Shown here piece after piece: positions 8,705 to 17,317 of a stretch of 64,000 nucleotides of DNA (positions within the stretch are counted from its first letter, which is position 1; each line of letters starts with the position of its first letter). The position numbers were made by a program, and so were the translations under genes. The DNA is from Gammaproteobacteria bacterium (GTDB lineage Bacteria > Pseudomonadota > Gammaproteobacteria > Burkholderiales > Rhodocyclaceae), in the NCBI GenBank assembly GCA_018824085.1, contig JAHJHI010000046.1:1-64000 (forward strand), given 5' to 3'. The notes below the pieces were generated by a model, which was given only the letters and a program-made list of their open reading frames with translations, searched no databases and was not told the origin of the DNA.

Positions 8705-9163
8705 TCAGTGTCCGTGATGCATGCCGCCGCCGGCAGGCGCCCCCAGCCCGCGCGCAACCGCCTCAACCTCGACCACCTCGCGCGTCTTGTCGGCGTGTTC
8801 GATCACCAGGGTCAATGGCACCTTCTGGCCGTCGGCGATCTCCTTCTTCAGCTCCATCAGCATCACGTGGAAACCGCCCGGCCTGAGTTCGACCGCGCTA
8901 CCTGCGGGCAGATCGACTCCCGTAACGGCGCGCATCCGCATGATGTCGTTGTGCATCGACATTTCGTGCAGCTCGGACACGCCAGCCACCGGCGAACGGA
9001 CTTCAACCAGCCGCCCGGCCGTCTTCGCCGTGATCTGCATGAAGGCGCCGGTCGCCTTTTGCTGGGCGACCGTGCCACGCACCCAGGCGTCCTTCACGGT
9101 GACTTGCGCGGCCGCCACGCCACAGATGGCGCAGAGGATGGAAGCGAGGAGAAATCGGGGCAT
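8705..9163 (-). CDS. PCu(A)C periplasmic copper chaperone
   Basis: 152-aa secreted protein: signal peptide MPRFLLASILCAICGVAAAQ, then a cupredoxin-like beta-barrel. The copper ligands are seen as HEMSMHNDIMRM and later PGGFHVMLMEL, fitting the H-M-x(10)-M-x(21)-H-x-M pattern of PCu(A)C. These chaperones deliver Cu(I) to the CuA or CuB centre of cytochrome c oxidase. The C-terminal GGGMHHGH is an extra Met/His copper-binding tail often found in this family. It stands alone without Sco or oxidase genes nearby; greB lies 48 bp upstream in the same direction. Confidence 0.88.
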   Translation of the reverse strand: MPRFLLASILCAICGVAAAQVTVKDAWVRGTVAQQKATGAFMQITAKTAGRLVEVRSPVAGVSELHEMSMHNDIMRMRAVTGVDLPAGSAVELRPGGFHVMLMELKKEIADGQKVPLTLVIEHADKTREVVEVEAVARGLGAPAGGGMHHGH

Positions 9164-9211
9164 CGAAGTGGCCTTTGCATTGATCCGGATGGGGAGACCC
9201 GCGGCGCGCGC

Positions 9212-9757
9212 TCACTCGTAGCGCACTTCGACCACGTCGATCTCGCGCACGCCGGCCGGACTCTGGAAACGGACGGCATCACCTTCGCGTGCCTTCAGCA
9301 GCGCACGCGCCAGTGGAGAAATCCAGGAAATGCGCCCTTCCGATGCATTGGCTTCGTCGACACCGACGATCTGCACCGTGTGGCTGCTGCCGTCCTCGTC
9401 TTCGTAATGCACGGTCGCACCGAAGAACACCTGGTCGACGTTGCGCTGGTCCTTCGGATCCACGACGGTCGACGATTCGAGTCGCTTGATGAGGAAACGG
9501 ATGCGCCGGTCTATCTCGCGCAGGCGCTTCTTGCCGTAGATGTAGTCGCCGTTCTCCGAGCGGTCACCATTGGAGGCCGCCCAGGCAACGGTTTCGACGA
9601 TGCGAGGACGCTCTTCCCGCACCAGGGCGTCAAGCTCGGCGCGCAGGCGACCATAGCCGGCGAGTGTCATGTAGTTCTTGCTGCCCGCGGGCAACGCGCT
9701 GACGACTTCCGGATCGTCGTCCTCGGTGTCGGTTTCCTTGGTAAACGCCTTGCTCAT
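9212..9757 (-). CDS. greB: Transcription elongation factor GreB
   Basis: 181-aa Gre factor that stimulates transcript cleavage by stalled RNA polymerase through its secondary channel. The coiled-coil tip carries the acidic residues in NGDRSENGDYIYGKKRLREID; the phrase DYIYGKK is typical of GreB rather than GreA. The C-terminal FKBP-like domain ends with GEVREIDVVEVRY-like sequence (GVREIDVVEVRYE). The N-terminal 25 residues (SKAFTKETDTEDDDPE) are a short acidic extension known from GreB. A perfect hairpin lies 14 bp upstream of the ATG. Confidence 0.92.
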   Translation of the reverse strand: MSKAFTKETDTEDDDPEVVSALPAGSKNYMTLAGYGRLRAELDALVREERPRIVETVAWAASNGDRSENGDYIYGKKRLREIDRRIRFLIKRLESSTVVDPKDQRNVDQVFFGATVHYEDEDGSSHTVQIVGVDEANASEGRISWISPLARALLKAREGDAVRFQSPAGVREIDVVEVRYE

Positions 9758-9770
9758 TCGGATGGAAAAT

Positions 9771-9795
9771 TGCGTGCTCGATCAACGAGCACGCA
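9771..9795 (-). terminator. Hairpin between DUF3567 gene and greB
   Basis: A perfect 10-bp stem (TGCGTGCTCG, 9771-9780, paired with 9786-9795) and 5-nt loop ends in ATTTT when read on the minus strand. It sits 10 bp after the stop of the DUF3567 gene and 14 bp before greB, so it either terminates the former or attenuates transcription into greB. Confidence 0.6.
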
Positions 9796-9805
9796 TCTTA
9801 CAGAA

Positions 9806-10039
9806 TCAGTGGTAGATCGCCGGCTGCGTGAGCAGCGCCTCCCACGGAACCATGAAGGCGTCGAACTCTTCCGGCCCGACTTCGTGATCAACGAGATCCT
9901 TCAATTCCTCACGGAATCGCCTCGCCGCATCGTCACGAATCAGGGCGCCACGCCCGACGCGCTTGTCGATCACCTCGACAGCTTCCATGCCTGCGTACTC
10001 GACCACATAGACCAACGGATTGTTGAACATGATATGCAT
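9806..10039 (-). CDS. DUF3567 family protein
   Basis: 77-aa cytoplasmic protein of the betaproteobacterial DUF3567 (BTH_I0359) type. Recognisable are the start MHIMFNNPLVYVVEY, the middle GYEIVDK-like stretch VEVIDKRVGRGALI, and the end DAFMVPWEALLTQPAIYH. The structure of relatives is known but no biochemical role is. The ATG at 10039 is preceded by GGAGAGA; the frame continues far upstream without resemblance to the family. Present across Burkholderiales and Rhodocyclales, it supports placement of the organism. Confidence 0.8.
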   Translation of the reverse strand: MHIMFNNPLVYVVEYAGMEAVEVIDKRVGRGALIRDDAARRFREELKDLVDHEVGPEEFDAFMVPWEALLTQPAIYH

Positions 10040-10265
10040 GATGTCTCTCCATGGCTGGTGCGGCTGTGGAACATTCGCCGGAACGGCTGTTCCGGCACTC
10101 GCTTCGGCACTTGCAGCCTCTGAAGCGCAGGTGGGGGATGCCCACCGCCTTTCAAGAGTCTTAACGGCGGAACTGTCCGCAGGCTGAAGGGCGCTTGCGC
10201 GCCCCCGACGTGACACCTAACATCCGTTTCTCTCAACGGCCAGGAGCGCGCACGGGTTGTCACCG

Positions 10266-10475
10266 ATGCGCAAGAGCATGGAAGAAACCGAACTGCGCGC
10301 CTCTCTGGACGCATTGCGCGTCGAACATCGCGACCTGGACAAGGCCATCGCCGACCTGCATGACGCGCAGGTCGGCGACGAACTGCTGTTGCGGCGCCTG
10401 AAGAAACGCAAACTTGTGTTGCGCGACCGTATCGAACAGCTGGAACGCCTGCTGGAACCCGACGACCGCGCCTGA
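10266..10475 (+). CDS. YdcH family (DUF465) small helical protein
   Basis: 69-aa highly charged helical protein, normal size for YdcH/DUF465. It starts RKSMEETELRASLDALRVEH and has the family's closing helix LLLRRLKKRKLVLRDRIEQLE. These proteins are predicted helical hairpins of unknown role. A TTG codon lies three codons upstream as an alternative start; the ATG is preferred. A hairpin follows the stop. Confidence 0.75.
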   Translation: MRKSMEETELRASLDALRVEHRDLDKAIADLHDAQVGDELLLRRLKKRKLVLRDRIEQLERLLEPDDRA

Positions 10476-10497
10476 AACGCCACCCCGCACGCCCTCG

Positions 10498-10518
10498 TGC
10501 GACGGCCCATGCCGTCGT
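10498..10518. terminator. Hairpin between convergent genes
   Basis: A 7-bp stem CGACGGC/GCCGTCG with a CCAT loop lies between the convergent YdcH-type gene and the endonuclease-fold gene. There is no T tract, so termination strength is uncertain. Confidence 0.4.
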
Positions 10519-11375
10519 CACGCATGAGCGTCCAGCGTGACCCACAGCGGCTGGTGATCCGATGCCGCCGTCGCCTGATCGACCCGTATCCCGGCCAGAC
10601 GCGGCAGCAAGGCTGCGCTGGCAAACGCAAAGTCGCAGCAATAGGGGCGGTCCGGCCATTCGCAGCCGTGTAGACCGACGGTGTGCGCATGCGGTTCGTC
10701 ACCACGGCAAAATGCCCATGCGTCATGCCAGTCGGCAGCCGCGTCGCGGCCCGGTGCCAGCAACTGCAGATACTCGGGGCTGAACGGCTGGCAGTTGAAG
10801 TCACCGCACAGCAATGCCGCCGCCGGACGCGCCACCGGTGCGAACGCCGGACTGCCGTTGCGCGTTGCGGACGGTGCGGCGGCATGTGCGAGCGCCTCGG
10901 CATTCAGCGCGCGCAGCGCATGCATCTGCGCCGAGCGCTGCTGCGCCGAGTAGTATTCCAGATGCGTGTTGAGCACCCGCAGGCCGCCGCCCGGCACATC
11001 CAGCAGCACTTCTGCGCAGGCGCGCTGCATGCCGGGAACCGCCGGGTCGGCCGGCCAGGGCAGCAGGTGGCGCCAGGCCTGCAGCACGGGCAGCCGGCTC
11101 AGCGTCAGATTGCCGAACTGCCGGCGTGCGCCGTCGGCTCGCAGGCTGTCCGTGCCGGGCGCGAAAATGGCTTGATGGTCCGGAAAGCACGCGGCGAACA
11201 GTGCCACCTGATCCTCGCCGGACAGCCCCGGCAGATCATCGAAGCCGCGCGCAACTTCCTGCAGGCAGATCACGTCCGCGTCACCGTTCGCGCGCAAGGT
11301 GTCGGCGATGCGCCGCACGCTGACGGCGCCGTCGCAACCGCGCGCCCACTGGATGTTCCAGCTCACCAGTTCCAT
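10518..11375 (-). CDS. Endonuclease/exonuclease/phosphatase (EEP) family hydrolase
   Basis: 285-aa protein of the exonuclease III/DNase I-like metal-dependent phosphohydrolase fold. Landmarks in order: ELVSWNIQW (first catalytic Asn), VICLQEVARG (metal-binding Glu), TLSRLPVL, LNTHLEYYS, LLCGDFNCQPFSPEY (Asp/Asn catalytic pair) and the final ASDHQPLWVTLD (catalytic Asp-His). All catalytic residues seem present, so the enzyme should be active on a nucleic acid or phosphoester substrate, which cannot be specified. Start at 11375 is chosen because the protein begins directly with the first beta-strand and GGAGG precedes it. No signal peptide. Confidence 0.8.
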   Translation of the reverse strand: MELVSWNIQWARGCDGAVSVRRIADTLRANGDADVICLQEVARGFDDLPGLSGEDQVALFAACFPDHQAIFAPGTDSLRADGARRQFGNLTLSRLPVLQAWRHLLPWPADPAVPGMQRACAEVLLDVPGGGLRVLNTHLEYYSAQQRSAQMHALRALNAEALAHAAAPSATRNGSPAFAPVARPAAALLCGDFNCQPFSPEYLQLLAPGRDAAADWHDAWAFCRGDEPHAHTVGLHGCEWPDRPYCCDFAFASAALLPRLAGIRVDQATAASDHQPLWVTLDAHA

Positions 11376-11464
11376 CGCCCCCTCCTCTCTCGTTTTCGAT
11401 TGAACACCGTTCGACGAAACGGGTCGACCGTGGCGAACCGAACATACCGCACCAGGAGACAACG

Positions 11465-12616
11465 ATGATCCGCCGCCTGCTGACAGTCTGCGCACTGACC
11501 CTCGGCTTCGCCGCCGCGCTTGCACCGGTATCCGCCCGCGCGGATACGGCCATCGATCACCTCACCGTGCCGCCCGGCTTCACCATCGAACTGTGGGCGC
11601 GCGTCGACAATCCGCGAGCAATGACACTGGGCGCGCCCGGCCGTCTCTATGCCGGGTCGCGCGAAGGGCACGTCAGCGCCGTGACGTTCGATCCGGTGAC
11701 GATGAAGGCCGGCAAGACCGTGAAGATCGCCCGCGGCCTGGACATGCCGGTCGGCGTGGCCTGGCGCAAGGGCGAACTGTTCGTGTCCTCCGTCGACCGC
11801 ATCGTGAAACTGCCCGGCATCGACGCCCGGCTTGATGCGCCACCCGCGCCGGTATTGGTCAGCGACCGTTTTCCGGATGAAACGTCGCACGGCTGGAAGT
11901 TCATCGCCTTCGGCCCGGACGACAAGCTCTACGTGCCGGTCGGCGCACCGTGCAACATCTGCGACCGGGGCGGCGAGGGGTTCGCGAACATCATGCGCAT
12001 GAACCCGGACGGCAGCGCGCTGGAGGTGGTCGCGCGCGGCGTGCGCAACTCGGTCGGCTTCGACTGGCAGCCCGGCAGCGGCGCACTGTGGTTCACCGAC
12101 AACGGGCGCGACTGGCTGGGCGACGACCAGCCCGCCTGCGAACTGAACAAGGTCACGAAAGCCGGCGAACACTTCGGCTATCCGTACTGCCACGGCGGCA
12201 CCGTGCTCGACCCGGAATTCGGCCAGGGCAAGTCATGCGCCGACTACACGCCACCGGCCTGGCGTCTGGGCGCTCACGTCGCGCCGCTGGGCATGCGCTT
12301 CTATACCGGCGCGCAATTCCCGGACAGCTATCGCGGCGTGCTGTTCGTCGCCGAGCACGGCTCGTGGAACCGCAGCAAGCGCGACGGCTACCGCGTGATG
12401 ATGGCGCACCTGGAGGGCGGCCGTGTGGTCAGCTACACGCCCTTCGTCGAAGGGTTTCTCGGCCGCAGCGATGCCGTGTTCGGCCGCCCGGCGGACGTGC
12501 AGCAATTGCCCGACGGTTCGCTGCTCGTTTCCGACGACGCCTCGGACGCGATCTACCGCGTTCGCTGGAACGGCACACGCCAGGCGCAGTCGCCATCCCG
12601 TACCACCGCGCATTGA
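11465..12616 (+). CDS. Periplasmic PQQ-dependent sorbosone/glucose-type dehydrogenase
   Basis: 383-aa secreted beta-propeller of the sorbosone dehydrogenase (soluble glucose dehydrogenase-like) family. Signal peptide: MIRRLLTVCALTLGFAAALA, cleaved near ARADT. Then DHLTVPPGFTIELWARVDNPRAM and the characteristic ARGVRNSVGFDWQPGSGALWFTDNGRDWLGDD, followed by EHFGYPYCHGG and VAEHGSWNRSKRDGYRV. Relatives oxidise aldose or aldehyde sugars with PQQ and pass electrons to cytochrome c; the actual substrate is unknown here. The paired cysteines around APCNICDRGG are common in this group. It stands alone, 51 bp before the DAHP synthase gene. Confidence 0.85.
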   Translation: MIRRLLTVCALTLGFAAALAPVSARADTAIDHLTVPPGFTIELWARVDNPRAMTLGAPGRLYAGSREGHVSAVTFDPVTMKAGKTVKIARGLDMPVGVAWRKGELFVSSVDRIVKLPGIDARLDAPPAPVLVSDRFPDETSHGWKFIAFGPDDKLYVPVGAPCNICDRGGEGFANIMRMNPDGSALEVVARGVRNSVGFDWQPGSGALWFTDNGRDWLGDDQPACELNKVTKAGEHFGYPYCHGGTVLDPEFGQGKSCADYTPPAWRLGAHVAPLGMRFYTGAQFPDSYRGVLFVAEHGSWNRSKRDGYRVMMAHLEGGRVVSYTPFVEGFLGRSDAVFGRPADVQQLPDGSLLVSDDASDAIYRVRWNGTRQAQSPSRTTAH

Positions 12617-12667
12617 CACGAGCGCGACTCAGGCGTTCACTGTTCATGACAAGTGAGGAGACAGGTC

Positions 12668-13750
12668 ATGGACGACACCGACACGCTTGAAGATGGCCGG
12701 ATCGAAAGTTTCAGCGTCATGCCGGCACCTGCCGACATCAAGGGCGACGCCCCGCTGAGCGAGGCGGCAGCCCGGACCGTCAGCGCCGGGCGCGCCGCGG
12801 TCCGGGCCATTCTGGAACGCAGCGACCCGCGCCTGTTCGTCGTCGTCGGGCCGTGCTCCATGCACGATCCGGTCGCCTGCATGGACTACGCGCACCGGCT
12901 GCGTGCGCTGGCTGACGAGTTGTCCGGCACGCTGCTGCTCGTCATGCGCGTCTATTTCGAGAAGCCGCGCACGGCGACCGGCTGGAAGGGCTACATCAAC
13001 GACCCGTTCATGGACGACAGCTTCCGCATCGAGGAAGGCATGCGCCGCGCCCGCCGCTTCCTGATCGACATCGCGGAACTGGGCCTGCCGAGCGCAACCG
13101 AGGCACTCGATCCGGTCTCGCCGCAATACCTTGGCGACCTCATCTCGTGGACCGCGATCGGCGCACGCACGTCAGAGTCGCAAACGCACCGGGAAATGGC
13201 CAGTGGCCTGTCGACACCGGTCGGCTTCAAGAACGCGACCGACGGCGACATGGACGCCGCGATCAACGCCATCATTTCCGCCTCGCGCCCCCACAGCTTT
13301 CTCGGCATCAGCCGCTACGGCCGCTCCAGCATCATCCGCACGCGCGGCAATCCGTACGGCCACCTGGTGCTGCGCGGTGGCGCCGGACGTCCCAACTATG
13401 ATTCGGTCAGCGTGGCGCTGGCCGGACAGGCGCTGGTGCGCGCCGGTCTTGCGCCGAACATCGTCGTCGATTGTTCGCACGCCAACTCGTTCAAGAAGCC
13501 CGAGATGCAGCCGCTCGTGCTGGCCGACGTCGCGGGGCAGATACGCGATGGCAACCGCTCGATCACGGGCGTCATGATCGAAAGCCACATCGAGGCCGGC
13601 AACCAGCCGATCCCGAAGGATCTTGCGCAGTTGCGCTACGGCTGTTCGGTCACCGATGGCTGCGTCGACTGGGCAAGCACCGAACGCATGCTGCGCGACT
13701 GCGCAAAAACCGCCGGCGAGGCGCTGCGCAACCGCCACGCGGCCACCTGA
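12668..13750 (+). CDS. aroG: 3-deoxy-7-phosphoheptulonate (DAHP) synthase, class I
   Basis: 360-aa type I-alpha DAHP synthase, the first step of the shikimate pathway, joining phosphoenolpyruvate and erythrose 4-phosphate. Clear motifs: FVVVGPCSMHDPVACMDYA, MRVYFEKPRTATGWKG, GARTSESQTHREMASGLS, VGFKNATDGD and the metal-binding VDCSHANSFKKP. Start ATG at 12668 is favoured by GAGGAG 7 bases upstream. Which aromatic amino acid inhibits it cannot be read from sequence, so the AroG/F/H paralogue name is a class label. Confidence 0.92.
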   Translation: MDDTDTLEDGRIESFSVMPAPADIKGDAPLSEAAARTVSAGRAAVRAILERSDPRLFVVVGPCSMHDPVACMDYAHRLRALADELSGTLLLVMRVYFEKPRTATGWKGYINDPFMDDSFRIEEGMRRARRFLIDIAELGLPSATEALDPVSPQYLGDLISWTAIGARTSESQTHREMASGLSTPVGFKNATDGDMDAAINAIISASRPHSFLGISRYGRSSIIRTRGNPYGHLVLRGGAGRPNYDSVSVALAGQALVRAGLAPNIVVDCSHANSFKKPEMQPLVLADVAGQIRDGNRSITGVMIESHIEAGNQPIPKDLAQLRYGCSVTDGCVDWASTERMLRDCAKTAGEALRNRHAAT

Positions 13751-13764
13751 GGCGGCGCAACGGT

Positions 13765-16041
13765 TCATCGCGGCGACGCGGACCCGGCGAGCAGAACGTT
13801 CAACGCCGAACGCAGCTTGAGCGCCGTCACCGGCTTGCGCAGCACGACGACGCCGGCTTCGCCGCGCGCGTGATCGGCGTCCGGGGCGGTATCACCGGTC
13901 ATCAGCAGCGCGGGCAACTGCACGCCGCTGCGCGCACGCCACTCCCGCAGGAGATCAATGCCCAGCCCGTCCGGCAGTTGCTGGTCCAGCACGATGCAAT
14001 CAGGCGGCGCCCCGGTTGCAAAGCGGCTGCGCGCATCGGCGACCGACGCCGCCACGGTGACGTCCGCCTGCCAGTTGCGCAGCTGCCGCAGCGTGGCATC
14101 GCGCACCTTTGCGTCGTCCTCCACGAGCCACAGGCGGCACCCGGCCAGGCCGGCCTGCCCACCCGGCAAAGGCGCCGCCTCCGGCGCACCCGCCGTCGCG
14201 CGCGACTCGAGCGGCAGCCCGACCGTGAAGATCGATCCGCGTCCGGCGCGGCTGCGCACGCTCACCGGGTGATGCAGCAACGCGCACATCTGCCCGACGA
14301 TGGCGAGTCCCAGCCCGACGCCGTCGCCCCCGTGCCGGTCATGCACATGCGGCTCGAACAGGTGGCCACGAGCGTCGCGTGCGATGCCGGGGCCACTGTC
14401 GAACACCTGCACCCTTGCCCGGCCGTTGCGCACCGTGCAGCGCAGCGCGACCCAGCCGCTTTCCGTATAGCGCAACGCATTGACCAGCAGATTGCGCACC
14501 ACGCGCTCCAGTAACAGCGGGTCGGATTCGACGCGCGCCGGCTCGATGTGCCGGAACAGCCGCAGGCAACGGCGCTGCGCGAGCGCCTCGCCCTCATCGC
14601 ACAGCCGCTGCAGCAACGGCGCGATGTCGAACCCGCGCGGCGACGGCTGCAACTGGCCGCTCTCCAGACGCCCCAGATCGAGCAACCCGTCGAACAGCCC
14701 CTGCAGGCCGTCCGCGGCGCTGCGCAGACGCGCCATGAAACTGCGGTCAGCCGACAGCTGCGGGCGCTCGCCCAGCAGGTTCAGGTAAAGGCCGAGCGCG
14801 TGCAGCGGCTGACGCACGTCATGGCTCGCAGCCTGCAGGAAATGGCTGCGTGCCCTGGCCGCGGCGTCCGCCTGTTCGCGCAGCGAGCGCTGCATGGCGG
14901 CACCGACCTGTTCGGACAGCAGATCCTGCTGCATGCCGGCCAGACGGCGGTTGAGCCAGCTGAGCTGGCGTCCGCGGGCAAGCGCGATGAACAGGTAGAG
15001 CGCGAGCAAGGCGGTGACCAGCACGCCGATGACGATGCCCGCCAGCGGCAGGCCGGGATCGGGCACCAGCGAGTCGTCCGGACCGGGCAGCATGAACATG
15101 ACCCAGGAGCGGTTGGCGAAGCGGAACCATTTTTCCGCCATCGGCTCGCCGGCCGGGATCCGGTCCACATACTCCTGCGCGCTGCGCGGATCGCCTTCGA
15201 CATTGCGCGCGAACAGCCGCTGTTCGGGCGCCGGGGACGACAGGTCGAACACCGCGACCTGCACGTCATCGCGGGCGCTGTCGAACACTTTTCGGAAGAT
15301 CGCGCCGACGCTGAAGATGCCGATGACGACGCTGGCGCCGTCGCCCACACCGGCATCGGGCACGTGATCCTGCGCCGGATTGACGCGTTCGAACGCCTGG
15401 ATGACAAGATCTCCGTCAATCCCCCATACATCGGCCCGGCGCGCCTTGAGCGCCGCCGGCGCGCCGGTCGCCAGCGTGCTGCGTATGGCGTCCCGCCGGG
15501 CCGGCACGGCGTTCATGTCCAAGCCGGACTGCAGTGCGTCACCCTGCTGCGACACCAGCAGACGCACCGGAAAGTACTCCGGACTGTAGGGCACCGCACG
15601 CTGCACGCCGTGGCCGGTTTCTTCGAAAATATATTCGGTGCGCGCGCGCTGCGCAGACAGCCATTGCTCGAATGCGGCCCGCTCCCGATGGGGCACGCGC
15701 GACGCAAGGCCAAGCGCGAGCAGGCCGTTGCGGCCTTCGGCATCGGACACCACAAAACGGGAAAAGCCGGCGAACTCGACGGGACCGCCTGCCTCGACAT
15801 AGGTCCTCGCAGAATGCAGCGATGCCAGCGACAGGTCGATGGCCAGCTGCAGCTGGCGCGCGGTGGACGATGCCTGCTCCTCCAGCCGCGCACGGCCGCG
15901 TTCGCCCTCGGCGTCGAACAGCACGCGACTGGCCAGCCAGGTCAGCGCAAGCCCCGCAATGAGCACGACGATCGCCAGCAGAACCGGCCATCGCCCGCCT
16001 GCAAGGGGCGAGGCACCCGCGCCGTCTATATCCATCGACAT
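13765..16041 (-). CDS. CHASE-domain hybrid sensor histidine kinase with C-terminal receiver
   Basis: About 758-aa inner-membrane kinase. Order: TM helix at 18-40; periplasmic CHASE sensor (about 70-310, with YFPVRLLVSQQGDALQSGLD); second TM at 333-355; short coiled coil; HisKA with SHDVRQPLHALGL (His407); HATPase with NLLVNALRY and GDGVGLGLAIVG; receiver with LWLVEDDAKVRD and phospho-acceptor Asp686 in IVLDQQLPDG. CHASE domains bind small ligands such as amino acids, peptides or cytokinin-like molecules. The start is uncertain: ATGs at 16041 and 16035 are both possible. A NarL-type response regulator lies nearby on the other strand and is a plausible output partner. Confidence 0.85.
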   Translation of the reverse strand: MSMDIDGAGASPLAGGRWPVLLAIVVLIAGLALTWLASRVLFDAEGERGRARLEEQASSTARQLQLAIDLSLASLHSARTYVEAGGPVEFAGFSRFVVSDAEGRNGLLALGLASRVPHRERAAFEQWLSAQRARTEYIFEETGHGVQRAVPYSPEYFPVRLLVSQQGDALQSGLDMNAVPARRDAIRSTLATGAPAALKARRADVWGIDGDLVIQAFERVNPAQDHVPDAGVGDGASVVIGIFSVGAIFRKVFDSARDDVQVAVFDLSSPAPEQRLFARNVEGDPRSAQEYVDRIPAGEPMAEKWFRFANRSWVMFMLPGPDDSLVPDPGLPLAGIVIGVLVTALLALYLFIALARGRQLSWLNRRLAGMQQDLLSEQVGAAMQRSLREQADAAARARSHFLQAASHDVRQPLHALGLYLNLLGERPQLSADRSFMARLRSAADGLQGLFDGLLDLGRLESGQLQPSPRGFDIAPLLQRLCDEGEALAQRRCLRLFRHIEPARVESDPLLLERVVRNLLVNALRYTESGWVALRCTVRNGRARVQVFDSGPGIARDARGHLFEPHVHDRHGGDGVGLGLAIVGQMCALLHHPVSVRSRAGRGSIFTVGLPLESRATAGAPEAAPLPGGQAGLAGCRLWLVEDDAKVRDATLRQLRNWQADVTVAASVADARSRFATGAPPDCIVLDQQLPDGLGIDLLREWRARSGVQLPALLMTGDTAPDADHARGEAGVVVLRKPVTALKLRSALNVLLAGSASPR

Positions 16042-16119
16042 ATTGTCCACACGGCGCCGCGGCACGAGAATGCAGCCTCGCGCCTCATTGGCGCACACAC
16101 AAAATCAGAGGAGCGTCTC

Positions 16120-16617
16120 ATGAATTCAGTCCGCAACGCCATCGTCGCCGCAGGCCTGCTGGCCGCGACCGGTACCTGTCTGGCCGCAGGCGCCATTTCG
16201 CTCGAACGCGAGGTCACTGTCGACACCACGCCGGACACGGTCTGGAAGCTGGTCGGCAATTTCAATGCGCTGGACGTGTGGCACCCGGCAGTGGTGTCGA
16301 GCACGATGAAGGGCGCCGGCACCAAGGCCGGCGCGACGCGTGTGCTCACGCTGGGCAACGGCGCGCTGATCAAGGAAAAGCTGACCGCCTACAGCTCGAC
16401 GAAGCACAGCTACACCTACGCCATCACCGAATCACCGCTGCCGGTGAAGAACTATTCGTCGACGATCAGCCTGAGCCCGGCCGGCGAAGGCAAGACGCTG
16501 GTCAAGTGGCAAGCGACGTTCGACGCGAACGGCGCCAGCGACGACGAGGCCACGAAGGTCATGCAGGGCGTCTACGACGGCGGCCTCACCCGCGTGGGCG
16601 CCATCTTCAAGAAGTAA
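16120..16617 (+). CDS. Secreted SRPBCC (START-like) family protein
   Basis: 165-aa exported protein. Signal peptide MNSVRNAIVAAGLLAATGTCLAAG precedes a Bet v1/polyketide-cyclase-like helix-grip fold: VTVDTTPDTVWKLVGNFNALDVWHPAV, then the ALIKEKLTAYSSTKHSYTYAI beta region. These folds bind hydrophobic ligands; the substrate is unknown. An AGAGGAG ribosome-binding site precedes the ATG. It sits between a divergent sensor kinase and a regulator gene 65 bp downstream. A periplasmic ligand-binding protein next to a CHASE kinase could present the ligand to it, but that is speculation. Confidence 0.75.
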   Translation: MNSVRNAIVAAGLLAATGTCLAAGAISLEREVTVDTTPDTVWKLVGNFNALDVWHPAVVSSTMKGAGTKAGATRVLTLGNGALIKEKLTAYSSTKHSYTYAITESPLPVKNYSSTISLSPAGEGKTLVKWQATFDANGASDDEATKVMQGVYDGGLTRVGAIFKK

Positions 16618-16682
16618 GGAAAGTCCCGCGCACGCGCGCGGTCGTGGCGGCGAAGGACGGCCGCCCTGACATAATCGCCGGC

Positions 16683-17294
16683 ATGAGAATCCTCATTGCC
16701 GACGATCATCCGCTGTTCCGCGACGCACTGGCCCGCATGGTGCAGGAACTGAACCCCGATGCGCACATCGCCGAAGCCGGCAGCGCCGCCGAGCTCGAAC
16801 AGCTGCTCGAACGCGATCCGTCGTGCGAATTGATGCTGATCGACCTGCGCATGCCCGGCAGCAAGCCTTCGCAGACGGTGGAGCGACTGCACGCGCGCCA
16901 TCCCGCGGTGCCCATCGTCGTAGTGTCCGGATCGGAGAATCCGCTCGACGCGGAAGAATCGCTGGCGCGCGGCGCGCTGTTCTACCTGCGCAAGTCTCTG
17001 ACGCCGGAGGCGATCCGGCGCCACCTGTCCACGCTGCTGTCGGGCGAGCTGCCGGATGCGCGGGACGACCCTGCGATGTGGCCGGTCGAGCGCGCGGACG
17101 GACCGCGCCTGACGCCGCGCCAGCTGGAGGTGCTGCGCGCGCTGAGCGGTGGCGCCAGCAACAAGCTGATCGCGCGTGAACTCGGTCTGTCGGAAGGCAC
17201 CGTGAAGCTGCATGTGGCCGCCGTCATCGGCGCACTGGCGGTGCAAAACCGCACCGAAGCCGCGGCGCGCGCACGCGAGCTCGGGCTGGCCTGA
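16683..17294 (+). CDS. NarL/LuxR-type response regulator
   Basis: 203-aa two-domain regulator. The receiver starts RILIADDHPLFRDAL, and the phosphorylated Asp is in LMLIDLRMPG (about residue 57). The DNA-binding domain is LTPRQLEVLRALSGGASNKLIARELGLSEGTVKLHVAAV. It is probably activated by the hybrid kinase at 13765-16041, which lies divergently beyond the SRPBCC gene. The stop codon lies inside a long palindrome shared with the next convergent gene. Confidence 0.85.
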   Translation: MRILIADDHPLFRDALARMVQELNPDAHIAEAGSAAELEQLLERDPSCELMLIDLRMPGSKPSQTVERLHARHPAVPIVVVSGSENPLDAEESLARGALFYLRKSLTPEAIRRHLSTLLSGELPDARDDPAMWPVERADGPRLTPRQLEVLRALSGGASNKLIARELGLSEGTVKLHVAAVIGALAVQNRTEAAARARELGLA

Positions 17295-17317
17295 GCGTCG
17301 GGCCCGACGCTCAGGCC
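17288..17317. terminator. Perfect 30-bp palindrome over two convergent stop codons
   Basis: GGCCTGAGCGTCGGG (17288-17302) is the exact reverse complement of the next 15 bases. The palindrome contains the TGA of the response regulator (17292-17294) and the TGA of the convergent glutamate-synthase-like gene (17311-17313). It should act as a bidirectional transcription terminator or RNA end. Confidence 0.75.
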
